DNA of 64,000 nucleotides from Sitta carolinensis. Lineage: Eukaryota; Chordata; Aves; Passeriformes; Sittidae. This document shows, piece after piece, positions 12,677-21,666 of the stretch (position 1 is the first letter of the stretch; every line of letters begins with the position of its first letter). The stretch is from positions 112,415,108 to 112,479,107 of the forward strand of contig CM063283.1 of the NCBI GenBank assembly GCA_032173965.1, given 5' to 3'. The position numbers and the translations under genes are program-made. The notes beneath the pieces are model-generated. The model saw only the letters and a list, made by a program, of their open reading frames with translations, was not told where the DNA came from and made no database searches.

Positions 12677-13110
12677 TGATGCCTTAGGTTTTAGCTTTTT
12701 GTGTTTTTGAGATTCTGTGCTGGTTTAGTTTGTAGTTCGGGGTTTCGTATTTGGTGCTGCTAAGCTCTCTTCACAGAGTACATAGATGAAACGATTCCTT
12801 CTCTAGCTTGGCACCAAGGATCGCTTTCAGGCCCAAGGACAAAACCAGCAGTGAAGTGAGAAGGAAAAACAAGGAGGATGGAGCTTCATAACCTGAAGCT
12901 GTAATTGGACAATTCACTCCAATATGCTAATGGACCAAAACTTATAAAAGTGTGAGACCTCATGACTGGTTGTCCATTTTGTGACCATTTTGAGTTCATC
13001 TTGGGTTCATCTTCAGATCTTCTGCTGCCCAGGTGGGCCCATTGAGACCTTTTAATAAATCCTTTTGCTCTGTGTAGTCTCTGTTCCAGGTCAGCTTCTA
13101 AAAGGCATCA
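12677..13110 (+). mobile_element. Solo LTR, TGATGCC family, copy 1
   Basis: The element begins TGATGCC and ends GGCATCA, a 7-bp perfect terminal inverted repeat of the usual TG...CA type. Inside are a TATA box (TATAAAA at 12943-12949) and a polyadenylation signal (AATAAA at 13054-13059) in the right order for a plus-strand LTR. A second copy lies at 20828-21584. I see no clear target-site duplication and no internal retroviral genes, so it is a solo LTR. It starts 94 bp after the Ig3 exon, in the same orientation as the gene. Confidence 0.85.
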
Positions 13111-13149
13111 CTGTGGGGGTTTAGATAAGTTTCTGCCTTTTGCTCAGGC

Positions 13150-14095
13150 CTCTGGCAGCAGGCAGTAGCTTTATTGAGGTGGCCAGCACTCCAAAACCCA
13201 CGCTCATTCACAAGCTCTTTAATAATGGCTGATTTGGTCTATTATAGAATGAATTATTTATTTAACAAACATAAAACTAACAGATGTAAAACAGACTATA
13301 TACTACACAGGAATAAGGACAAAATGGTCTACTAATAAATAACTACAGCGTGAGGCTAAAGGTACCATTAATTTTGCAGCTAGAGAAGAAATAGTTTAAC
13401 TTAGGATCTAGTGTTAGCTACCAATCAACTTGTGATGGTGCACACATCAAAATCCCTTCCCTCAGTCCCCAGGAAAGTAACAGCAGGATCTTCATCCAAA
13501 CTCCAGGGAGATGTCCTGTACGTTATCAGGGCATGTGTGTAGGAGGCTTCTACCTCTTCCTTCTGCCTTAGAATTCTTCTAATACATGTATCTTTTATAG
13601 TCTTTGTAATGCAGGGTCTCTCAGTCAAGAATATTTCTTTTATCTCTTCCCACATCTGCTCTCCAGACTAAGATGATGATTTTTAGCTGGGGCCTGAGCC
13701 CTTTTAGAATCAGAGATGACCCCTCTGGGTCTTTCACCCACCTGGGTTATCTCTTTCATATCTGCACCACCCATCTGTGGTAGAGAGGGGGAGGACAGTC
13801 CTGACACAGCCAGCACACCAAAACCCACTCTCACTCTTTTTTATAGTGACCACTCAGATCTGCTACAACATGAATTATTTAAAATAGACACAAAGGAAAC
13901 AGACACAAGACTTTAAACAGGCTTACTTACCACACATAGGATAACACAAAAAGAACTGCTAGTAGATAAAAACACAGTGCACCTGTGTTTTTATACAAAT
14001 ATAAATATAAATATAAATAAAGGTATCTGTGTTACAGCTAGAAACGAAATAGTTCAGACTGGGAGCCAATGCCACTTACCAATGAATGACAGTGT
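13150..14095 (-). mobile_element. Degraded retroelement region with two diverged direct repeats
   Basis: Blocks 13150-13440 and 13805-14095 share CCAGCAC(T/A)CC(A)AAAACCCAC, ATGAATTATTTA, a run of ACAAA/ACAGA and GCTAGA(G)AA(A)GAAATAGTT. The order is conserved, so they are two copies of one element. A TTTATTG at about 13170 would be AATAAA on the minus strand, suggesting minus-oriented LTR remnants. Family not recognised. Confidence 0.45.
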
Positions 14096-14834
14096 GTGCA
14101 GAGGTCTCCTAATTTCTCTCAATCCCAAATCTCAAATTCCTCTCAGTCTCAAATCAAGGGAAACATCTTGATACCAACGTCTCAACAGTGAGGAGAACTC
14201 TCCACATACTCGGAGAGCATAGAAGAGATTTCTGATTTTATGAAAATCATGGTGGTCTTCTATAATGGCAAAAGTAGTTGTCTGACAGTCACTTATTTCT
14301 GCTTATCCTTTCCACGTGTTCAAGGCAGGATGATTATTGCTGCCTAAGGGTGTTTTCAGCTGAGGTAATTCATTACAAGACAAACTGTTCAGGCCTAGAT
14401 TTGGAGAAGTAGATAAGTTTTTTGCTGTGTCAGGAGGTGAAAGGTCCTGTCACAGTTGACTGTTGGTGTTGTTTCCTAGTATTGTCAGAGAAAAACCCTT
14501 GCAACAGTGCTGTAATAGTAAAATAAAAAGCAGGACTTGATGGGAAGATTCCAATGTCCCAGCTGTCATGGGCACACCCAGTACTGGATCTCTGCAATTT
14601 TATAAGTTTAACAAATTAGTATTCTTAACGAATATTGTCCAATTACAAGAGCAGTTGATTGAGTAATTTTTGGAGTTGCTCCAGCGCTTCTTTGCCCCAC
14701 TTCTTGTTATGTCTTCTCAGATCCTGGTCGTAAAACAAAATGTTCTTCCTGTAGGTCTTCTACTTGAAAATAAGACTGAACAGCATTTCAAGAATGTGTT
14801 AGAAGGTTAACTTATTGTTTTAAAATTTGAGAGA

Positions 14835-14940
14835 AAGGGTGGGAAAAATACTAGGAGCTACATAACTCTGTAATAATATTCTTCAGAGCTATGAATATAC
14901 GAAAAATTCATAAAAGCAAAACTGTTTAAGCATCAGTATC
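14835..14940. repeat. Unclassified repeat fragment shared with 19044-19160
   Basis: Both segments read, with many substitutions, GGGTGGAAAA, TAGGA(G/A)CT, a TAATAAT run, A(G/A)AG(C/T)TATGAATA and ATAAAA(G/A)CAAAA. It is probably an old transposon or LTR fragment. Confidence 0.5.
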
Positions 14941-16158
14941 AAGTTGTTCCCTTACCTTGCTGTACCTTCTGTTTCCTTAATTTATCTTAGCAATGATTAA
15001 AGTCCTCAAAGTTATGGAAAGACACGAAGCAGGCTCTGTGGAGATGAGTTAGTTGGCCAATTGAGCGATCAGAAGTGCAAATGGATGCAATTTCCAGTGT
15101 AGCTCTATAATTTATCACACAGAGGATATGTAATTTAGAAGCACGAATTGGGTGCTGGAAAAGAAATTGCAAATGTTCTCATAAATAAAGCTGCCAAACT
15201 CTCGTTGCCATGACTCATGGTGCTCAGTAATATTGAATACTCATAGTTCCCCTCAGTTGAGTATTCATGTGTGAACATTCTAAATGTTTCACAAATTCTA
15301 CAAAGATAATTATTACTTCAGGAGCACCACACTGGAAAACTGTTATGCTACTACTGTTGAAAAAAACCTGAAAATTATTTCCTGGACTAGAAATAATGCT
15401 TTGTGAACTAACATTTCCACCTAGACAGCATGACTAGCAAACTGAAAAGGGAGAAGTTTGTGAGCAGGCCATAAAATTATCCTCACAAATAATTGCACAT
15501 AATGTTTTGGGAAAAATAAAACTGAGATGAAAAATCTGTCATTCATGAGTTATAACTGAGAGGCTTTGATTCTAAGTGTATTCATCAAAATACATCAAAA
15601 TACTCATAAAAATGAGTGGAATTCCATCTGTCTTGTATGATGCAAAGTCAAAACTTGCAGAGACGTGGTGTAATTGTACTGCTGATGATACCCAAAGCAT
15701 TCCCAGTGCCTGGTGATGTGTTTTTCCTAATGACTGCACTCAGCCAGTGGAAATTCTCTGGATCAGGCTGGCAGGAAGTAAAAGCAGGGCAAAGAAATCT
15801 TACCCTCCTCTGCAATGGAGGATATGGCTTGCTTGCATCATCATGGCTCTGGGATATTGGTGATGCACTTGAGTGTGACTCAAATATACGCAAAATACTC
15901 CAGTGTATTTTGTTTAATGGATTGTTGCCAGTTTTTAGTTTTTGTAGTCTTTTTATAGGAAACAGAGATATTCAGTGACTTTTAACATGCATCTGAGCAA
16001 GATCAATTATTGCTTGGACCTTTGTATGCAATCCAGGATGTCTGAGGCCACTGTGTTTTTTTCCCAGGCCTCTGTTCCTGATTAACCACTATAGATTTAT
16101 TCCAACTTTTATGTTATAAAATATTTAATAAAGTGAACAAGTTAGTTCTCTTTTTTAA

Positions 16159-16204
16159 GTGTGTGTTTGTGTGTGTGTATGCACATGTGTGTATGTGTGT
16201 ATGC
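16159..16204. repeat. GT-rich microsatellite
   Basis: Interrupted (GT)n tract with GTGTGTGTATGCACATGTGTGTATGTGTGT structure (written in part). Ordinary simple repeat. Confidence 0.9.
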
Positions 16205-16791
16205 AAGCTGCTAAAATAAAAAATGGGAAGGTCTGTATTTTGTGTCACAGATAGTATCAGTGGTGATAGCAATCCCTTATCTTTGTAAGGAAGTCAAACC
16301 AATTTATAAAAGGCACGAGATGAAATCTGTGTTCTGCAGTGCTGATAACTCCCAGGTAGCACGACAAAGATTGTTTTCCTTTCATTTACATTTATGACTT
16401 TTCTTCAGTACTGCTCATCCTTTTTTTTGCAAGGTAAAACTTGCATTCTCCTGATCCACCGTTTCTTTAGGCTGACTTGAAAATATTGTAGTCCTCCCAC
16501 ATTAAAGCAGAAAATCTGGTGAGCCCACACTAAAACACATCCATGTGAACATATCAGATGGATATTCATGGGTGTACCTGTGTTAACATCTTCCACTCTC
16601 AAAAGCTAATCTTGTAATTGGCATTTATTGCACTTGTTCACATCAGGGAATGGTTTGGGAAAGCGTAAATTTGGTTCCTTTTTGCCAGAAATTAAACCAG
16701 AAAATGAGTTTCAGGAATGCACTTAATGCACAAGATTCAAAGGTCCACATTGAACTAATTTGAAATAACATCCTGCCCTCCTAAAAGCTGT

Positions 16792-17306
16792 GTAATGCCA
16801 CTTTAGGTCCCTCAGCACTACTGGTGTTAGTTACTTGTAGGTCTGATCCTACTGGTCACCTGGGCATGAAATTATGTGTTGAATAAGCTAAATAGGTTAT
16901 CCCTGTGGATCTAATTAGAGCTATTTTTTCGTCATGGGTGTTGGTGGCAAAATTGGTTTTTAGAACTATACAGTCATCTGTTATTTGTTTTGGTGTTTTC
17001 TTTTATGAAGGTGGCAAAATTGGTTTTTAGAGCCATACAGTCATCTGTTATTTGTTTTGGTGTTTTCTTTTGACGAAGGGTATGGCCATGATTTTTATTG
17101 TTCTCCCTAACTGGCAGCTGATTTGTTATTCTCACACAAATGCACATTTACCCTTAACCATCTCCGTTCCTTTCTCTCCCCTTGTTTTGGCTCAACTCTT
17201 CAGAACCACTCAAAGCCACCATCAGCCCATGCAAAGTCAAGAGCAGCGTTGGCAGCCAAGTGTCCTTGTCCTGCAGCATGATGGGTACCAAGGACCAGGA
17301 GCCTGC
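16792..17306 (+). repeat. Tandem duplication of intron plus start of the Ig4 exon (5' copy)
   Basis: The block starting GTAATGCCACTTTAGG at 16792 is repeated from GTAGTGCCTCTTTAAA at 17307. Similarity runs through about 400 bp of intron (shared landmarks CTCAGCACTACTG, TTATGTGTTGAATA, GCTATTTTTTCGTCATGGG, TATGGCCATGATTTTTATTG), the polypyrimidine tract and acceptor, and the first ~99 bp of the Ig4 exon. The copies join head to tail. The 5' copy also carries its own internal 67-bp duplication (GTGGCAAAAT at 16944 and again at 17011), which the 3' copy lacks. Confidence 0.95.
16944..17078. repeat. 67-bp tandem duplication inside the 5' copy
   Basis: GTGGCAAAATTGGTTTTTAG starts at 16944 and 17011, each followed by CATACAGTCATCTG or a one-base variant and TTTGGTGTTTTCTTTT. 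It exists only in the 5' copy of the larger duplication, so it arose later. Confidence 0.9.
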
Positions 17307-17310
17307 GTAG
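17204..17310 (+). pseudogene. DSCAM: Broken partial copy of the DSCAM Ig4 exon (pseudo-exon)
   Basis: The first ~99 bp match the true Ig4 exon (17645-17743) with about seven differences, by my count. The reading frame continues through [14 protein letters not shown], with Arg to Cys, Val-Thr to Met-Met and Glu to Lys changes, then meets TAG at 17308-17310 where the duplicated block ends. The acceptor is intact: a pyrimidine-rich tract ending CTCTTCAG at 17196-17203. A GTAGTG at 17307 could act as a donor, but a 103-bp exon would shift the frame. Most substitutions remove CpG or replace G/C by A/T, the expected decay of unselected DNA. It cannot encode a whole Ig domain: the Trp and second Cys are missing. 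If its acceptor is used, the transcript would be truncated. Confidence 0.93.
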
Positions 17311-17644
17311 TGCCTCTTTAAATCCCTCAGCACTACTGCTGTTTGTTACTTGTAGGTCTGATCGTACTGGTCATCTGGGCATGGAATTATGTGTTGAATA
17401 GGTTAAATAGGTTATCCCTGTAGATCTAATTAGAGCTATTTTTTCGTCATGGGCGTTGGTGGCAAAATTGTTTTTTTAGAGCCATACAGTCATCTGTTAT
17501 CGTTTTCTTTTACAAAGGTATGGCCATGATTTTTATTGTTCTCCCTAACTGGCAGCTGATTCGTTACTCTCACACAAATGCACATTTACCCTTAACCATC
17601 TCCGTTTCCCTTTCTCTCCCCCTTGTTTTGGCTCAACCCTCCAG

Positions 17645-17920
17645 AACCGCTCAAAGCCACCATCAGCCCACGCAAAGTCAAGAGCAGCGTTGGCAGCCAA
17701 GTGTCCTTGTCCTGCAGCGTGACGGGCACGGAGGACCAGGAGCTGTCCTGGTACCGCAACGGGGAGATCATCAACCCCGGCAGCAACGTGCGCATCACCG
17801 GCGCCAACCGCGAGAACCTGGTCATGGACGGCATGGCCAAGAGCGACGGCGGCGCCTACCAGTGCTTCGTGCGCAAGGACAAGATGTCAGCTCAAGACTA
17901 CGTCCAGGTGGTGCTGGAAG
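17645..17920 (+). CDS. DSCAM: DSCAM exon, Ig domain 4
   Basis: This 276-bp exon (92 codons) encodes Ig4, the last domain of the N-terminal horseshoe. The translation opens [17 protein letters not shown], with first Cys in SLSC, Trp in LSWYRNGE, and second Cys in [10 protein letters not shown], ending [10 protein letters not shown]. It is clearly DSCAM; the central loop ([16 protein letters not shown]) differs from mammals at several sites. Acceptor CCCTCCAG at 17637-17644, donor gtcagt at 17921, phase 1 at both ends (Gln and Asp codons are split). The second half is markedly richer in G+C at third positions than the introns. A tandem partial copy lies just upstream (17204) and an LTR begins 62 bp downstream. 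Alternative use of the upstream acceptor is possible but would not give a functional product. Confidence 0.97.
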
Positions 17921-17982
17921 GTCAGTGTCCACCCTCCCAGCAGTTCTGCTTTCCAAAATAACCCATGGGTTATCAACCTCGG

Positions 17983-18428
17983 TGTTGTCGTTTTAGGGTG
18001 GTGGCGCCTCAGAGATCTGGAAATGGAACAACGTGCTTTTGAGATAATGTTGGTGTAGGAGGTGATTGTAGTCTAGTTTTCCAAACCTGAAACTTCTGAG
18101 TTTCTAAAAGTCGTGTTTCCTAATATTTTAGATTGTTAAAACTACGTTCCCACAGCTCGAACATAAACACCAAGATTGTTTTAATAACGATAATTATGTT
18201 TAAAATTTTTTCTGTAAGATGAACATACTTTCAATGTCCCTGTAATTTAGCCAATGTGGGTGAAGAGTTCTGTCGCTCGTCCACCAATCACAGTAATCTA
18301 TCGAAAATGTATAAAAAGGGAAACAGTGTTTAATGGTTACCATTATTTAATTATTTAAACAGAACCAGATTAATCTCTCCAAACTGTTCAAAGAAATCTT
18401 GTGTCATGCGTTATTCGCCACAGCAACA
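17983..18428 (-). mobile_element. Solo LTR, TGTTGC family, copy 1
   Basis: Much of this block matches 35608-36098 (shared landmarks CCAATGTGGGTGAAGAGTTC, TGTCGCTC, CATAAACA(C)C, TTGTGTCATG(C/T)GTTATTCG). Plus-strand ends are TGTTGTC and CAGCAACA, consistent with an LTR whose minus strand begins TGTTGCTG. The minus orientation is taken from the TATA and poly(A) signals that are clearer in the other copy. The 5' border is less sure than the 3' border. Confidence 0.7.
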
Positions 18429-18499
18429 GGTGATGGTAAAGCTGGTCTTTAATTGGAGGCCTCCAGGGGCAGGTATGGAAAAATACCCACCCCACACAG

Positions 18500-18835
18500 G
18501 AAGTATTTAGTGAAATGAAATCAAATAATATCAAATGCTCTTCCAGGGACTCTGAGGCCTTTCAACATTTTGAGAATGACAGTGCTTATCTTTTTACCAT
18601 GTGGCAAGCAAGGGAATTTTGCAGCCCTGTTTTTAAAGCACCATTTTATATGGTACTTTAAACAGGTACATTTTAAAGTACCTGTTTTTAAAGTATTCCA
18701 TATTCAAAGGAAAACAAGCACACATTGCATGACCATAGAAAGGACTTCCTAACTAATATCAGGGTGTCAGCAGTCCTAAATGTTACCTCACTAAACCTTC
18801 TGGAGAGGTTGGTATTTAATCCTGCTTTAGCAAAT
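18500..18835. repeat. Local direct repeat, copy 1 (with palindromic insertion)
   Basis: Matches 19940-20195 over GAAATCAAATAA, ATCAAATGCTCTTCCAGGG, GAGGCCTTTCAACATT, TACCATGTGGCAAGCAAGGG and CATTGCATGACCATAGAAAG. Copy 1 is longer by an inserted direct-inverted-direct stretch at 18644-18695. The copies are 1.4 kb apart in the same orientation. Family unknown. Confidence 0.9.
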
Positions 18836-19043
18836 CAACATAATTGACAGGAATTCCCAATTAGAACCTCAAGTAATGAGGTGATTCTTCCCTTTTGTTC
18901 CACCTCTTTTGGAGGCCTCTTTTCTTGCTACTAGATGGACTTTGTTTATGAGAAAGTGTCTTGGGAAGGTAGCTCATCCTTGGTTCTCAGGAAAAAGCAA
19001 GATAGGACTGGGGCCCTTGGGAGTGTTTTGTCTTTCTCTCTAT

Positions 19044-19160
19044 GAGGGTGGAAAAGTAACTGGAGTTAGTTAGGAACTGTGCAACTTTACAATAATAATC
19101 TACAAAGTTATGAATAGATATGAAAATATATAAAAACAAAAATCATTTTGGAATCAGTGG
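19044..19160. repeat. Unclassified repeat fragment shared with 14835-14940
   Basis: Diverged match to the previous intron with the same order of blocks (TAGGA, TAATAAT, TATGAATA, ATAAAAACAAAA). Probably an old mobile-element remnant. Confidence 0.5.
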
Positions 19161-19299
19161 ATTTTACAAAAAAGAGGGTACTCATGAAATGTCCATGGCG
19201 TTTATTGTCCCTATTCATAAGAGAATAGAAAAAACAGTTTGGAAAAAAAAAAAAAAATAATCCTTCCCAAGCAGGTCTCTGTTAAAAATCCAAACATTG

Positions 19300-19560
19300 C
19301 TTTGCTGCTTGGGTGTATCGGCTGACGGCTTGGAGATCATCTTAAATAACTGATACAATGTTCTACATGATAATCAAGTGAGGAAAGTCATTAATTTGCA
19401 CAGAGGCATCTCACTAACAAGGCTGTGGTGAAGGCATGGCATGGCCACTATTTTTAGAGTCGGTAGAAGAAGAGATTACCTGCCTGGACCGAGTTACCTC
19501 GGCAACCATCTCCCGTGACTAGGAAAGCCTAAAGAGCATATTGATAATCTATCATGGTGT
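19300..19560. promoter_or_regulatory. Possible conserved non-coding element in the Ig4-Ig5 intron
   Basis: Unlike its flanks this block has no repeat similarity. It carries GATAATC, TCATTAATTTGCA, CGAGTTACCTCGGCAACC (an X-box-like GTTACC...GGCAAC arrangement) and CTAT-rich motifs. No alignment was available, so this is inference from composition alone. Confidence 0.22.
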
Positions 19561-19939
19561 TGGGAGAGTGCAGGTTATCAGAGAGCAACAGCAGGGAAGA
19601 TTTCAAAGACACTCAGGTCTCACTGGGAAAATAATGTCTGCTTTCATCTCGAAAAAGAGCCTGTCACTTGAATTAAAAAAGGGGGGAAAAAAGGAGGAGG
19701 AGGGGTGGCAAGGTACATAGTGTGCACGCTCACAGATTTATTGGTCCTGTGTCAGCTCCCTTTCAGGATAAAAAGATTTTTTTTGTGTTGCAGCTGTTCT
19801 GTTTTCTGAGGGTGACAGTATCCAGTGCACCACAAAGGAAAGGAAGAGAGAGTCAGGAATGAAAGTAAATAAATAAATTATAAACTCTCCCACATAACCA
19901 ATGGGACAGAAATGAAAGAGAGAGAGGGCAGAGGGAAAA

Positions 19940-20195
19940 AAAATGAAATCAAATAAAATCAAATGCTCTTCCAGGGCTCCTGAGGCCTTTCAACATTCTG
20001 AGAATGCCAGTGTTTATCTTTTTACCATGTGGCAAGCAAGGGAATTTTGCAGCCCTGTTTTTAAAGTACCATTTTCAAAGGAAAACAAACACACATTGCA
20101 TGACCATAGAAAGGACTTCCTAACTAGTACCAGGGTGTCAGCACTCCTAAATGTTACCCCACTGAACTCTCTGGAGAAGTGACTATTTAATCCTG
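19940..20195. repeat. Local direct repeat, copy 2
   Basis: Second copy of the block at 18500-18835. It shows the simpler, probably original form: CCCTGTTTTTAAAGTACC runs directly into ATTTTCAAAGGAAAAC with no palindrome. Confidence 0.9.
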
Positions 20196-20827
20196 ATCCC
20201 TGCTTACAAAGTTTCTGTGCCCACCCATTTTCTTTACTCATTTCCCTGGTACAGGCTGAGTATTTGGGAGACAGTTCACAAGATAAACTGTTTGAATGCT
20301 CTCATTCAGAAAAATATTTATCTGTAGCACAAAATAACCATGGAAAGAAATTGGCATCACTGCTGTTACTGGAAATCTGTATTCAGAAATGCTTAATTTA
20401 ATACTTTGCTAAATGGGGCACTGTGTGTCAGGACTAAACTGCTGTGTGAAATCACCCTATGCAAGTTGTGCCTGGCTCTTGGCAACAGGATTCATCCCTA
20501 AATTCCCAAGGAGCTATACTCCACCAGGAGAAGAGAATCTCCAAATGTGTTTGGGTTTTGTTGTTTATCTTTTATAATTAACTGCATATGGTTTTAAAAC
20601 TTTCTGCAGGAACACAGCAGTTCATAGAGATGCCTGATCCTATTCAAGTGTTATTCCTACAGCAGAGCCACTCCCAGGTTTCTCAGAAGATGTAAAAGAA
20701 ACTTGCCATGAGCAAAGGGTCATTTAAGTCCTCTACTGGCAGAATTTATTTCCCTCTCTCAGTAATTAGGGTTACATCATGGAACACAATAGCTTGTGTT
20801 GCTTCTAAAAAAGATCTTGGTTCATGC

Positions 20828-21584
20828 TGATGCCTCAAGTTTTAACTTTATATTTTTCAGATTCTGTGCTGTTTTAGTATGGAGTTCTAAGTTTCATATT
20901 AAGTGCTGCTAAGCTCTCTTCTCAGACTAAGTAGGCAAAACAATTCCTTTTCTAGCTTGGGACCAAGAACAACCAATACAACTTTCAAGTCCAGGAATGA
21001 AAAAGAACAATAAAGTGAAAAGAAAAAAACGAAGACTATAGAGCTTTATAACCTGAAGCTATAATTAGACAATTAACTCCAATATGCCAATAAACCAAAA
21101 CTTATAAAAGTGTAAGACCTCATAATCAGTTGTCCATTCTGAGACCATTTTGTGGCACATCTGTTACTGTGACGCAGATAGAAACACACAGCAACACACA
21201 CAACAGGTGTTCAGGCAAAGAAGAAAGGAAGTCTCTAGTTTATTGTTGACCTCATATATATAAGTTTCTGAACAGTGATCAGAGATTGGACAGAGAAGTT
21301 ACCACCTCTCTGTCTTCACTGGTCACTTGAGAAGTCCGTCAGGTGATATCTTTTACAAAGGAATACAAACATGATTTTTGTTTATCTTACAATTCATGAG
21401 AACTGACTCCACTATACTAAAAAAAATCAGAAAGCTGATTTTTAGGGACAACATACATCTTAGGTGTAGCTCAGCCAGGTTCTTGTGCTGCCCAGGTGTA
21501 CCCATTAAGGCCTTTTAGCAAATCCCTGCTTTATCCTTTTGCTCTGTCTGGTCTCTGTTCCAGGTCAGCCTCACGAAGGCATCA
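20828..21584 (+). mobile_element. Solo LTR, TGATGCC family, copy 2, with a nested LTR
   Basis: The same termini as copy 1 (TGATGCC and GGCATCA) and the same internal order, with TATA box TATAAAA at 21103-21109. The poly(A) signal of copy 1 is degraded here (TTAGCAAATC). It is about 320 bp longer than copy 1 because a second element (21162-21453) has inserted just before its 3' part. The 3' end is 82 bp before the Ig5 exon. Confidence 0.85.
21162..21453 (-). mobile_element. Solo LTR nested in the 20828-21584 LTR
   Basis: The inserted block begins TGTTACTG and ends GGGACAACA (plus strand), so it has TGTT/AACA ends. Flanks are CACATC before and TACATC after, a likely 6-bp target-site duplication with one mismatch. 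TTTATTG at 21239-21245 is AATAAA on the minus strand and ATATATAAG at about 21255 reads as a minus-strand TATA region, so I orient it minus. It interrupts sequence that is continuous in copy 1 of the host LTR. Confidence 0.75.
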
Positions 21585-21666
21585 ATGGGACATGCTCCAG
21601 GATAGAGAGACAAGCTTTACACCACGGAAATAAACACTGTTTTCCTGCTTTTCTCTCCCTCTGCAG

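Larger units (their letters stand above)
12583..17644 (+). other. DSCAM: DSCAM intron between the Ig3 and Ig4 exons
   Basis: Non-coding and rich in retroelement remains. It holds a complete solo LTR (12677-13110), two diverged LTR-like blocks (13150-13440 and 13805-14095), a fragment shared with the next intron (14835-14940), a GT microsatellite (16159-16204) and the tandem duplication that includes a broken copy of the Ig4 exon (16792-17306). I see no other exon. Confidence 0.85.
17921..21666 (+). other. DSCAM: DSCAM intron between the Ig4 and Ig5 exons
   Basis: Non-coding. It contains a minus-strand LTR (17983-18428), two copies of a local ~250-330 bp repeat (18500-18835, 19940-20195), one of which has a palindromic insertion, a repeat fragment (19044-19160), a purine-rich tract near 19676-19705 and a solo LTR with another LTR nested in it (20828-21584). 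The part 19300-19560 has no repeat features and could be a conserved element. Confidence 0.85.

Noticed and set aside
13110..15000. An intact endogenous retrovirus
   Set aside because: Only LTR-like blocks and degraded sequence are seen; there is no intact gag, pol or env frame.
15616..15978. A 120-residue open frame with an Ig-like look (KAGQRNLTLLC)
   Set aside because: It lacks a partner Cys-Trp pattern, has no acceptor and donor in phase 1, and DSCAM has no extra domain between Ig3 and Ig4.
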